Source of the DNA: Pseudo-nitzschia pungens
Taxonomy: Eukaryota > Bacillariophyta > Bacillariophyceae > Bacillariales > Bacillariaceae
DNA length: 64,000 nt
NCBI GenBank assembly: GCA_037355855.1
Contig: CM074758.1
Coordinates: forward strand, 6,421,001 to 6,485,000
Direction: 5' to 3'
The position numbers and the translations under genes are program-made. Shown one piece after another: positions 20,701-31,009 of the stretch; the first letter of the stretch is position 1; every line of letters begins with the position of its first letter. The notes beneath the pieces were generated by a model. The model had not been told where the DNA came from and did no database searches. It worked only from the letters and a program-made list of their open reading frames with translations.

Positions 20701-23245
20701 AGCTGGGATGTCACGGACATTTCCCAGACATGTATTCTATGGTCCTTCCCTCTATCAAGGCTTTGGTTTCATTCATCCCTACCTCCTCCAAGAGTTCAGT
20801 CATATTGCCACCCTCTTTCAGGAATCTGTCAGGTCCTCACAAACTGGTAGGATTCTCAGGCTCACTGCTGAGTCTCTCAGGCTGGAACTTGGCATTCCTC
20901 TCCATCTTGGTGTCACCCCATATCATCCTTTTGCTTCCTACGTCACTCCTTGCTGGTACAAACATGTGTGGAAGTTTTTCTCTGTTCACCCTGTGAGCTT
21001 GTTTGAAGACTTCCCAGATCTTCCCCTGCTACGTTCCAATGACTGCTATCTCATGCAAGCCTTTGTCAACGCTGGCTTCAGAGGTGCTGACTTGTCCCTC
21101 TTGAACCACATTCGAATGTCACTCAAGGCTATTTCCCTTGCTGATGTTTGTACTCCAGATGGGAAAAGACTCTCTCCCATGGCCTTCCAGCTGACATCCT
21201 CCAATCACTTGAGGGATCATCTTGACTGGCCTAGATGTCCTCCATCTTGGCCTCCAGCAGCACAGCGCTTATGGACTAAGGCTCTTCAGACCTGTTTTCT
21301 TCCCCCCTGTCCACCCCCTGCAGCCAGGGCATTGGCTCCTTCTTTTCACCTTGGGAATTGGCTCTCTCCCCAGACAGCTTCTCTTTGGCCTTGGTTTTTG
21401 TCTCCATCCACCAACAGAATATTCTTCAAAACTTCTACTGGCTGGATCGTGAGCACCTCCCAAGGCAGGGGCAGATACAGGGTCACTTCTGAAATCCTTT
21501 CTGACAAACCAGCCTGTGCTGATGTGCTTGTCTGCCCTGTTATTTGCGGCCAAGTTGTACGCATTGTTGGGTCCTCAGCCTTTGTTTCTGAACCTCCTGA
21601 CATGGATCCTCTGGAGTACAATCCATTTGATTCTCTTCCAGACTCCCCAGTAGATGCCTTTGATGAACTCTGTGAGTCTCCGAGAGTACTTCTCCACAAA
21701 TATTCTCTACCACAGGCTGGCTGTCAGCCCCTTGTTGATGCTATCCAGAGTGGTACTGCCAGTGCTGTATGTGATGGTTCATTTGATCCGGACCTTCTCA
21801 GAGGAACTTCCGCATTCATTCTGTCACCCAATACCTCCACCAAGAATGCTTCATTGTTCCTCACTGGCTGTAATTTTGTCAGTGGATCCCCTGAGGACCA
21901 ATCATCCTATAGGAGTGAGCTGGCAGGCATCCTTGGGGTTCTCACCTGTTGCACTGCTCTGGTGAGTCTTTTTGATATTGCTTCTGGCTCTATCACCATT
22001 GCTCTGGATGGTGACACAGCTCTCAAACAGGCTGAGGGATCATGGCCATTGGTTATTTCCCAGAAGTCTTTTGATTATGTTTATGTCATCAGAAACATGA
22101 TTTCTGCCCTGCCAATCTCTGTGCACTTTCGGTGGGTTCAGGGCCATCAAGCTGGATTCTTTCTTGATTGGTGGGCCCTTCGCAATCATCAGGTTGACAG
22201 CATGGCAAAGGCCTTTCTCTCTGTCCATAGAGCTTCTGCCCATCACTATCCCAGACTTGTGTTTGAGCCTTGGGCATTTTCTCTCAATGGATGCAAGTGT
22301 TCAAGGTTTGATCAGAATGCTTTGCATGTTGCTATTTCTGGTCCTCCTCTTCTTAAATATTGGCAGACCCACCATGACATCCCCATTCCACAACCTGTTC
22401 TGAGTTCCATCCATTGGTGTGCCCATCTGTCTGCCTTCAAGCGTCTACCTCCTGGCATGCAAAGGTGGTTTGTCAAGTTTGCTTCTGGATGCATTGGTGT
22501 TGGCAACCAACTACTTCACTACCAGTATCAGGATCACTCCAGGTGTCCCTTGTGTGATGCAGACAACGAGAAGGTTTCTCATGTGCTCTCCTGCAAGGAT
22601 ACTGGGGCTGTCACGCATAGTGTGTCTGCCTTCACGGGACCACTGCAGAAGAGGCTTGAAGCTGAACAAACTGCTCCATCATTGGCTGTTGCCATTGTGG
22701 ATCTCCTCACCAGAGTTCGGAAGGGCCAGAGAATTTATCCATCATCCTACTCACTTGCAATTGCTTCTGCTGTCAGGGCACAGAGGACTATTGGTTGGCA
22801 CAACTGGCTTCTTGGTAGGTGGTCTCCTCGCTGGTACCAAATCCAGGCTGACTACTACTCCCACATTGGAAGCAAGCGCTCTCCCAAACGTTGGGCTACA
22901 GCTATCATCCATCAGTTCTTTCTTACCTCCTGGGATCTTTGGACTTATAGGAATGAACGACTCCATGGTCCTGGGGGTACCCTTGATGCTGAACAACACC
23001 AATCTCTTGATGCTTCCATCTCCTCTGAATTGGCCATTGGTGCAGCCGGTGCACTTCCCCAGTCACACTCCCTTTTACAAACCCCTTTCCAAGTCCTACA
23101 AGGTTACACCCTGACTGCCAAGAGGCAGTGGCTTGCAACCATTCACCTTGCCAGGAAGCAGTATGCAGCGCCTGTCCAACCTGAGCAGCCATACCAACGA
23201 GAGGCTGCTCTCCTCAGAGCCTGGCTTACTGGACCTCAGGGTTGA
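17706..23245 (+). CDS. LINE ORF2 polyprotein: endonuclease, reverse transcriptase, RNase H, zinc knuckle (N-terminally truncated)
   Basis: About 1,845 codons are open without a stop. The first about 100 residues of ORF2 (see A2) are missing; no native ATG starts it. Domains, numbered from 17708: endonuclease residues 1-235 (AEHCLN Glu6, GIDQNAD, SDHRM Asp228/His229). Reverse transcriptase spans about 500-900, with GCGQGNGIGPTLW and FVDD (Asp825-826). RNase H spans about 1350-1500, with Asp1356 in CDGSF, Glu1404 in YRSELAG, Asp1434 in LDGDTAL and WVQGHQ. A knuckle C-x2-C-x8-H-x3-C lies at 1613-1629. It should nick DNA and reverse-transcribe LINE RNA at the nick. APE plus RNase H fits the I/Tad-like LINE groups. 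The loss of the start makes activity from this locus doubtful. Confidence 0.9.
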
Positions 23246-23546
23246 TTACACTTTGTACTTTGGTTTTGTCTTATGTTCCTGCTACTCATCCTGTCATTTA
23301 CCTTTTGATACTGGATCTTATCCCACTATCTTCATTCCCATCTCACTTTCTCTCAAGTCCCTATTTTGTGGGACTTGCTTGTCTTTTTCCCTGCTTGATG
23401 TTCAAGGTTTGTTTGAAAATTTGTCGTTCTGCCACTTGGGGTCCTGACTCTCTGATGGAGGCGACGTTAAAGTCTGGTTACAGACTGAGTAATTTAGTTT
23501 CACCTTTGGTGATTAAAGTTCTTTAAATACGTATATTAATATTAAT
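23246..23546 (+). promoter_or_regulatory. LINE A 3' UTR with two terminal hairpins and TTA-type tail
   Basis: After the ORF2 stop there are about 300 bases ending in a short AT repeat (ATATTAATATTAATAA) rather than poly(A). Two hairpins lie near the end: AGTCTG-GTTA-CAGACT at 23471-23486 and TCACC-TTT-GGTGA at 23500-23512. Both recur in every A 3' end here (29163-, 31010-) and, with changed bases, in B1-B3. Such 3' structures are where some LINE reverse transcriptases bind; that role here is inference. Confidence 0.7.
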
Positions 23547-23565
23547 AACAAAAGGATCACGCATC
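23547..23565. repeat. Target-site duplication (right copy) of the LINE complex
   Basis: Exact repeat of 978-996, directly after the AT-repeat tail. H sequence resumes here. Confidence 0.9.
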
Positions 23566-23888
23566 CAGGATCACGATATCCACAGCACCGTGCCTTCAGC
23601 TCCACTGGACCTGAATGCCAGTACAGCACTGCTGTCTGGGAAGACGCATGGAGGAGAACTCCCAAAGAAAAAAGAAGGGAAGGAACCTACAGAAATGAGC
23701 CCTGTTGCAACCAAAATATTCGAACTCAATCAAAGCGCTCAGTCCGATCCAAAGTGACGGCAACAACAATCAACCAAATAAATAAAATAAAAGATTCAAA
23801 ACTGGCAAATACAAACAACAGACGCGAACTAATTGCACGGGTACAGACGCTTATGCCAAACGAATCAAACAATCGAATCGAATCATAT
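23566..23888 (+). pseudogene. H gag-pol linker remnant
   Basis: One frame gives LDLNASTALLSGKTHGGE and GKEPTEMS. These align with ELDASTALLSGMTHGGD and GKEPTGWS in the linker after the E gag (55769-56218). The H frame stops soon after (Lys-stop at about 23754). The remainder is A-rich and without a clear protein match, ending in an ATCGAT-rich stretch where B1 inserted. Similarity to E at protein level in this one frame suggests the linker is translated in this family. Confidence 0.6.
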
Positions 23889-23908
23889 ATCGATATCGAT
23901 ATCGATAA
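23889..23908. repeat. TSD of B1 (left)
   Basis: The 20-base ATCGATATCGATATCGATAA is repeated exactly at 25946-25965 after the B1 tail. The target itself is a simple ATCGAT repeat. Confidence 0.9.
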
Positions 23909-25945
23909 CAATTTGCGCATCGCGCATTTTGTCCGACGTTCCGATGTTCCAGTACTAAAAATACGTAGATTTCTACACAACTTTACCATGCGATATCTCG
24001 CTCCCTTTTACACCACCAATCACAACCCCAGGACCTACATGTATTAACCGAGACCTGCGCTCTTTGTTTCTGCTATTGGTTCAGTTGCTGGCTGCTTCTT
24101 TTGGTTGATTTGGTTGCCAATTCACCACTCGGCTGATCGATCAGCAGCAACAACCAAAACAAAACCGACACCTAATTTTCTACAGCACCTCCAGTACCGA
24201 TTCTACAGCGATTCGAAAATACTTCTAATACTGTTGCCGTCTTACTGTTGCCGTCTGTACTGCTTCGATCTGTTTCCAAGCTCCACCCTCAAGGCCCTTA
24301 AGTATATATTATACTTAATGTTCTACATTGTTTCCAAGCTTCCTAAGTGATTTCCACTTAACGTTCTACATTCTTCAAGGTTCCTTGCTAAGTCCCCTAA
24401 GTCTTTTCAAGGTGTAGTTCACGAACAGCCCCTTCCACTGTAGGTATATTTCTACAAGAAATTCCAGCTGTCATCTGTTTTCAAGTCCATTGCCCTGCTG
24501 GACCATATGTGTTTTCGCTTATGGTCCTACTGTTTTCTGACCCAAGCCCCAAAGCCGCTTAGTACAGTTTGCTTAAGGCTCCACCACCTACATAACCCTC
24601 TCAGGTGTACGGTATAATTGTCATCTGTTTTCAAGTCTACTGCCCTGCTGGATCATAAGTGTTTTCGCTTATGGTCCTACTGTTTCCTGACCCAAGCCCC
24701 AAAGCCGCTAATTACAGTTCGCTTAAGGCTCTCCTACCTACATAACCCTCTCAGGTGCACACTTCAACTGTCATCTGTTATCAAGTCTACTGCCCTGCTG
24801 GACCATAAGTGTTTTTGCTTAAGGTCCTATTGTTTTTTACCCAAGCCCCAAAGCCGCTAAGTACAGTTTGCTTAAGGCTCTCATACCTACATATACCTCT
24901 CAGATGCATTCTTCAACTGTCATCTGTTTTCAAGTCTACTGCCCTGCTGGACCATAAGTGTTTTCGCTTAAGGTCCTACTGTTTTTCTGACCCAAGCCCC
25001 AAAGCCGCTAAGTACAGTAAAGTACAGTTCGCTTAAGGCTCCACCATCTACATATACCTCTCAGATGCACACTTCAACTGTCATCTGTTTTCAAGTCTAC
25101 TGCCCTGCCGGACCATAAGTGATATTTCCTTATGTCCACCTGTTTTTTTGACCCAAGCCCCAAAGTCGCTAAGTATTCTTTACTTAATGCACCACCACCA
25201 TTATATACCCCTCCAGTTCACAGTACAGCTGAGACCTGTTTTCAAGCCTACAGCCCTGATGGTCCATAAGTGTTATCACTTAGAGCCACTGTTTCCAAGC
25301 TACTACGGGAGAGCAAGTTCAAGTTCTAACAGAAGGCCAGCTGTTACGAATTTGAATTTGGTAGTAGGCTCCACTGCCTCTACGTGGCTACTACTAAGTT
25401 CGAACAGGAGGACAGCTGTTCCGAATTTGGTAGTAGGCTCTGCACTTCATGTACCATACAGTGGTAAGGAATGTGTTCGGGGCTGACTACTCGCATTACT
25501 GATGCTGCAGTCCAGCATTTAGAGAGGAGTTTTGCTTTTGTACGCTGACCACTTGCATTACTGATACTATGTATCTGAGGAAGGGTTTTGCTTGTGTCGA
25601 CTGACAACTAGCATTACTGATGCTTTACAGCAGCATTCCAGGGACAGTTTTGCTTGTGTCTTTCCCTTTCACGTTCTTGTTACCCCGTCTCCTGTACGCT
25701 TTGCAACAGCAGTGTCTGTTGTGCTCTGGACTGGTTTGTTTTTTTTCCTGTTTCTTACCAAGGTTCGTTTGCAAAATAGCCGTATTTACAACCTGGGGCC
25801 TATTCCCCATGGTTGAGGCGGCGCGTCGTTCTACGACTTGGGGTCCTGACTCTTCGATTGAGGCGACGATAAAGTCTGGTTACAGACTGAGTAGCTTTTA
25901 ACCACCTTCGGTGGATTTTCCTACTTAAATAAGTATATTATTATT
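23909..25945 (+). mobile_element. B1: non-coding LINE-derived element with TSD
   Basis: This 2,037-bp element begins CAATTTGCGCATCGCGCATTTTGTCCGACGTTCC-like, the same 5' end as the A LINEs. It ends with the LINE-type 3' module: AGTCTG-GTTA-CAGACT at 25873-25888, CCACC-TTC-GGTGG at 25902-25914, and a TTA-repeat tail. Between them are five to six about 150-bp repeats (24470-25270), paired CAGCTGTTACGAATTTG blocks (25290-25460) and repeated TGCTGCA..CAGCATT blocks (25480-25660). No ORF over 120 codons or conserved domain exists, so it must borrow reverse transcriptase, probably from a LINE that reads this 3' end. Confidence 0.85.
24470..25270. repeat. 150-bp tandem repeats with hairpins in B1
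   Basis: The word TCATCTGTT recurs at about 24471, 24621, 24771, 24920 and 25081, a period of about 150 bp. Each unit holds an inverted repeat of the type GGACCATAAG / CTTATGGTCC around a loop with TTTT, followed by CCAAGCCCCAAAGCCGCTAAGT. Confidence 0.85.
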
Positions 25946-26240
25946 ATCGATATCGATATCGATAAGGGTACAGACGCGAAACATAATAATCGAATCGAAT
26001 CATATATCGATATCAAAAAAGGGTACCACAGCAGCAATAACAAAGGCAACCTGGTTCCGGACAAACAAATAGTCCACAGGGAGCTCCACAAATAATAGAG
26101 CAATCCCACAAAATCCATATTCAAAACCCATAGAGGTGCTCTGGAGTTACAGAAATTCACAACTCCAATCGACTGCTGCAAATACACCCAAACAAAAGAC
26201 CGGATAAAGTATATGGCATTTCTCGAAATACAAAATAACA
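25946..26240. other. H internal remnant between B1 and B2, with an antisense LINE-leader-like stretch
   Basis: 25946-25965 is the right B1 TSD and 26220-26240 the left B2 TSD (21 bp, begins TTCTCGAAATAC). In between, about 26020-26195 reads as the reverse complement of A LINE leader sequence (compare 2345-2510). It shares TAGAGGTGCTCTGGAGTTAC and GGGTACNNCAGCAGCAA. No intact protein is encoded. Confidence 0.55.
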
Positions 26241-28340
26241 CAATTTGCGCGACGCGCATTTTGTCCGACGTTCCGATGTTCCAGTACTAAAAATACGTAG
26301 ATTTCTACACAACTTTACCATGCGATATCTCGCTCCCTTCTACACCCCCAATCACAACCCCAGGACCTACATGTATTAACCAAGACCTGCGCTCTTCGTT
26401 TCTGCTATCGGTTCAGTTGCTGGATGCTTCCTTTCGTTGAGTTTGTTGCCAATTCACTGCTCGACCGAGGGATCAGCAGCAGCACCAAAACCAAGATCGA
26501 CACATAATTTTCTACAGCACTTCCAGTACAGACTCTACAGCAATTCACCACTCTTTTTCGATGTACGGTACTGCTTCGATCTGTTCCCAAGCTCCAACCA
26601 AGGCCCTTACGTATATCTTGCTATACTTAATGTTCTACACTGTTTCCAAGCTGCTTAAGTGATTCTCACTTAAAGTTCTTCCACTGTAGGAATATTTCTA
26701 CACGAAATTCCAGATGTCATCTGTTTCCAAGTCTAATGCCCTGCTGGTACATAAGTGTTTTCGCTTATGGTCCTGATGTTTTCTGACCCAAGCCCAAAAG
26801 CCGCTAAGTACAGTTCACTTAAGGCTCTACCATCTACATATACCTCTCAGGTGTACAGTATAAATGTCATCTGTTTCCAAGTCTACTGCCCTGCTGGACC
26901 ATAAGTGTTTTCACTTATGGTCCTACTGTTTCTTGACCCAAGCCCCAAAGCCGCTAAGTACAGTTTGCTTAAGGCTCCACCACCTACATAACCCTCTCAG
27001 GTGTACTGTATAAATGTCATCTGTTTCCAAGTCTTCTGCCCTGATGGACCCTAAGTGTTTTCGCTTATGGTCCTACTGTTTCCTGACCCAAGCCCTAAAG
27101 CCACTAAGTACAGTTTGCTTAAGGCTCCCCTACCTACATATACCTCTCAGATGCATTCTTCAACTGTCATCTGTTTTCAAGTCTACTGCCCTGATGGACC
27201 ATAAGTGTTTTCGCTTATGGTCCTACTGTCTCCTTACCCAAGCCCCAAAGCCGCTAAGTACAGCTTGCTTAAGGCTCTCCTACCTACATATACCTCTCAG
27301 ATGCACACTTCAACTGTCATCTGTTTTCAAGTCTACTGCCCTGCTGGACCATAAGTGTTCTCACTTAAGGTCCTACTATTTCCTGACCCAAGCCCCAAAG
27401 CCGCTAAGTACAGCTTGCTTAAGGCTCTCCTACCTACATAACCCTCTCAGATGCACACTTCAACTGTCATCTGTTTTCAAGTCTACTGCCCTGATAGTCC
27501 ATAATTGTTTTTGATTATGGACCTACTGTTTTTATGACCCAAGCCCCAAAGCTGCTAAGTACATGTTACTTAACGCACCACCACCTACATATACCCCTCC
27601 AGTTCACAGTACAGCAGAGACCTGTTTTCAAGCCTACAGCCCTGATGGTCCATAAGTGTTTTCACTTAAAGGCCCTGTTTCCAAGCTACTACGGGAGAGC
27701 AAGTTCAAGTTCGAACAGAAGGCCAGCTGTTACGAATTTGAATTTGGTAGTAGGCTCCACCGCCTCTACGTGTCTCCTACTACGAAGTTCGAACAGAAGG
27801 ACAGCTGTTACGAATTTGGTAGTAGGCTCCGTACTATATGTACCATACAGTGGTTACGGGAATGTGTTTGGGGATGACTACTCGCATTACTGGTGATGCT
27901 GCAATCCAGCATTCAGAGAGGAGTTTTGCTTTTGTACGCTGACCACTAGCATTACAGATACCATGTATCTAGTCAGGGTTTTGCTTGTGTCAGCTGACCA
28001 CTAGCATTACGGATGCTGCACACCAGCATTGGAGGGACAGTTTTGCTTGTGTCTTTCCCTTTCACGTTCTTGTTACCCCGTTTCCTGTACGCTTTGCAAC
28101 AGCAGTGTCTGTTGTGCTCTGGACTGGTTCGTTTTTTTCCTGTTTCTTACCAAGGTTCGTTTGCAAAATAGCCGTCCTTACAACCTGGGGCCTATTCCCC
28201 ATGGTTGAGGCGGCGCGTCGTTCTACAACTTGGGGCCTAACCTCTCTTCGATTGAGGCGACGATAAAGTCTGGTTACAGACTGAGTAGCTTTTAACCACC
28301 TTCGGTGGATTTTCCTACTTAAATAAGTATATTATTATTA
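26241..28340 (+). mobile_element. B2: non-coding LINE-derived element with TSD
   Basis: This 2,100-bp element has the same ends and order as B1: 5' CAATTTGCG..., 150-bp hairpin repeats (about 26715-27600, six units), CAGCTGTTACGAATTTG blocks, GCATTAC repeats, the twin 3' hairpins and a TTA tail. It is flanked by a 21-bp exact TSD (26220-26240 and 28341-28361). One repeat has a perfect 12-bp stem, GGACCATAAGTG / CACTTATGGTCC, with a TTTT loop (26896-26923). The longest open frame (166 codons at 27014) is just the repeat and is not conserved as protein. Confidence 0.88.
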
Positions 28341-28828
28341 TTCTCGAAATACAAAATAACACCCGAACTAACAATGCGTCCCCTCTCTGCTTTACACATA
28401 CAATCGCAGATACGGCAAGCAAACATCCAACGCAGCTCGGCTTTTCACCTACCTTAAACTCCTATTATTACAGGAGGTGTTTTTATGCCTAAGAGCAATC
28501 GATTTCAAATCAATTGATTTCAATTTTAAATCAGCTCCACTACCCCGAGAGGTACATCACAGTTGGGGGAGGAAAAGAATTTTCTTCGACTCTTTTTCTA
28601 TTTTTACCATGTCTTTATGACCCTTCTCGAATACAAGAAACAAATCTGAAGAACCTTCTTCAATCCCAGTTCGATCGACATTACCATATATCTTCCGAAT
28701 ATCTCAAAGGGCATATATCATCTTCAACCGGTTCTCCAAACAAGCATATCTCTTTTCATCGATACTACTCAACTCCGAACCTATTGTATTGAACTACATG
28801 CAAACTTCACCTAATCATTGGGGAACTA
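28341..28828 (+). other. H 3' internal sequence, no recognised gene
   Basis: 28341-28361 is the right TSD of B2. The rest lies between B2 and the H 3' LTR, ending GGGGAACTA just before the LTR. This is the same position as the GAGGCACTA tract that precedes the LTRs of E, F and J (a polypurine-tract-like site). A 92-codon frame (28514-28792) has no features I recognise. Confidence 0.45.
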
Positions 28829-29149
28829 TGTTACGGGCTGACGTAGGTACCCCTACAAGAGGCTCTAAATGATTATTGAATCCCGCATATATTCCAATAT
28901 ATATGGTATTCATGTACATATACTGAATATTCAACGTACAAGAATACACATACAATTCAAACAAAGATTCCCATGACTCGACGAACATTATTATTGTTCG
29001 ATCGTTCATTCATTCCATACTCAAGAAATCATTCCCATTTCGTAAAGTATTCATCCATTCTCTTTATAACACAATTTATTAACCTTCCATCTTTAAAATA
29101 CCTCTATCCCGTATTACTCCATCTAATTCTACTCTAGACCGTAACACAG
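28829..29149 (+). repeat. 3' LTR of H (321 bp)
   Basis: It starts TGTTACGGGC and ends CTAGACCGTAACA. This gives TG...CA termini with an 8-base inverted end (TGTTACGG / CCGTAACA). The end matches the J LTR end and the start is related to the J LTR start (TGTGACGGGC). The preceding purine-rich tract supports a 3' LTR. No matching 5-bp flank is visible because the left LTR is outside the window. Confidence 0.65.
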
Positions 29150-29162
29150 GCCCCGCATAATC

Positions 29163-31009
29163 AATAATAATAATATACGTATTTAAATAACTTTAATCAC
29201 CAAAGGTGATACTAAATTTCTCAGTCTATATCCAGACTTTAACGTTGCCTCCATCAGAGAGTCAGGACCCCAAGTGGTAGAACGACAAATTTTCAAACAA
29301 ACCTTGAACATCAGACAGGGAAAGAGACAAAATAAGTCCCACAAAATAGGGACTTGAGAGAAAGTGAGATGGGAATGTAGATAGTGGGAGAAGACCCAGT
29401 ATCAAAAGGGATGGGACAGGATGAGAAGCAGGAACAGAAGACAAAACCAAGGGACAAAGTGGACTCAACCCTAAGGTCCAGTAAGCCAGGCTCGTAGGAG
29501 AGCAGCCTCTCGTTGGTATGGCTGCACCAGGGTTGCAGGTGCCGCATACTGCTTCCTGGCAAGGTGGATGGTTGCAAGCCACTGCCGCTTGGCAGTCAGG
29601 GTGTAACCTTGTAGGACTTGGAAAGGGGTTTGTAAAAGGGAGTGTGACTGGGGGAGTGCACCAGCTGCACCAATTGCCAATTCAGAGGAAATGGAAGCAT
29701 CAAGAGATTGGTGTTGTTCAGCAGCAGGGGCGCCCCCAGAACCATGGAGTCGTTCATTCCGGTAAGTCCAAAGATCCCAGCAGGTGAGAAAGAACTGATG
29801 GATGATAGCTGTAGCCCAATGTCTGGGGGAGCGCTTGCTTCCAATGTGGGAGTAGTAGTCAGCCTGGATTTGATACCACCTACCAAGGAGCCAGTTGTGC
29901 CAACCAATTGTCCTCTGTGCCCTGACAGCCGAGGCAATTGCAGGGGAGTCGGATGATGGATAAATGTTCTGGCCCTTCCGAACCCTGGTGAGAAGATCCA
30001 CAATGGCAGCAACTAAGGAGGGATCGGTCTGCTCAACCTCAAGCCTCTTCTGCAGGGGTCCTGTGAAGGCAGACACACTGTGTGTGACAGCCCCAGGATC
30101 CTTGCAGGAGAGCACATGAGAAACCTTCTCGTTGTCTGCATCACACAAGGGACACCTGGAGTGATCCTGATGCTTGTAGTGGAGTAGTTGGTTGCCAACA
30201 CCAATGCAGCCAGAAGCAAATTTGACAAACCACCTTTGCATGCCAGAAGGGAGACGTTTGAAGGCAGACTGATGGGCACACCAATGGATGGAACTCAAAA
30301 CAGGTTGTGGAATGGGGATATCATGGTGGGTCTGCCAGTATTTAAGAAGAGGAGGGACAGAAATGGCAACATGCAAAGCATTCTGATCAAACCTTGAGCA
30401 CTTGCAGCCATTGAGGGAAAATGCCCAGGGCTCACACACAAGTTGGGGGTAGTGATGGGCAGAAGCTCTATGGACAGAGAGAAATGCCTTGGCCATGCCA
30501 TCAACCTGGTGATTGTGAAGGGCCCACCAATCAAGAAAGAATCCAGCTTGATGGCCCTGAACCCACTGAAAGTGCACAGAAATTGGCAGGGCAGAAATCA
30601 TGTTTCTGATGACATAAACATAATCAAAAGACTTCTGGGAAATAACCAATGGCCAAGATCCTTGAGCCTGTTTGAGAGCTGTGTCACCATCTAGGGCAAT
30701 GGTGATAGAGCCAGAAGCAATATCAAAAAGACTCACCAGAGCAGTGCAACAGGTGAGAACCCCAATGATTCCTGCCAGTTCACTCCTATAGGATGACTGA
30801 TCCTCAGGGGATCCACTGACAAAATTACAGCCAGTGAGGAACAATGAAGCAGACTTGGTGGAGGTATTGGGTGACAGGATGAAAGCAGAAGTTCCTCTGA
30901 GAAGGTCCGGATCAAATGAACCATCACATACAGCACTGGCATTACCACTCTGAATAGCATCGACAATGTGCTGACAGCCAGCCTGTGGTAGGGAATATTT
31001 GTGGAGAAT
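29163..31009 (-). mobile_element. C1: 5'-truncated A-family LINE 3' end
   Basis: The minus strand carries ORF2 from the RNase H domain to the stop (29471-31009), then the 3' UTR with both hairpin sites and a TTA tail at 29163. The 5' end is truncated at CTCCACAAATATTCCC and abuts the tail of C2 with nothing between. This gives a head-to-tail pair. Confidence 0.85.
29471..31009 (-). pseudogene. LINE ORF2 C-terminal part in C1 (RNase H and knuckle)
   Basis: About 513 codons are open to the truncation point. They contain AVCDGSFDPD, SYRSELAGI, ALDGDTAL and WVQGHQ of RNase H, and CPLCDADNEKVSHVLSC. It is close to the ORF2 at 17706-23245 but lacks a few residues (WLLGRW then YQIQ, omitting SPRW). 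It has no endonuclease, reverse transcriptase or start codon, so it is a dead 5'-truncated copy. Confidence 0.85.

Larger units (their letters stand above)
997..23546. mobile_element. LINE complex (A family): 5' half, second LINE, inverted 5' half, ORF2 and 3' end
   Basis: This is a non-LTR retrotransposon locus with outer TSDs. Left to right it holds A1 5' UTR plus ORF1 (997 to about 6106, +), A2 5' UTR plus ORF1 plus the start of ORF2 (6105-13126, +), and A3 5' half inverted (13122-17707, -). It ends with ORF2 and the 3' UTR (17706-23546, +). The junctions share 2, 5 and 2 bases respectively, so microhomology is present at all three. Two of the junctions fall exactly at a LINE 5' terminus. 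A complete A-family element should be roughly 11-12 kb: 2.7-3.2 kb 5' UTR, ORF1 of about 985 codons, ORF2 of about 1,950 codons and a 0.3-kb 3' UTR. Confidence 0.85.
1..29149 (+). mobile_element. H: Ty3-type LTR element, split by three LINE-type insertions
   Basis: The gag remnant (3-962), a gag-pol linker (23566-23888) and a 3' LTR (28829-29149) belong to one element. Its parts resemble those of E (54305-59927) and J (50023-52340) in the same order. The 5' LTR lies left of the window. The element is cut at 997-23546, 23909-25945 and 26241-28340, and each cut carries a target-site duplication. No reverse transcriptase or integrase is recognisable in its remaining internal sequence, so it is either a gag-only derivative or has lost pol. 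Assignment of all pieces to one copy is inference from order and similarity. Confidence 0.6.

Noticed and set aside
27014..27514. 166-codon ORF in B2
   Set aside because: It spans the 150-bp repeats and has interrupted, different lengths in B1 and B3.
28829..29149. Independent solo LTR inserted in unrelated DNA
   Set aside because: The purine-rich GGGGAACTA before it matches the pre-LTR tract of E, F and J, and no 5-bp TSD is seen. The 3' LTR of H fits better.
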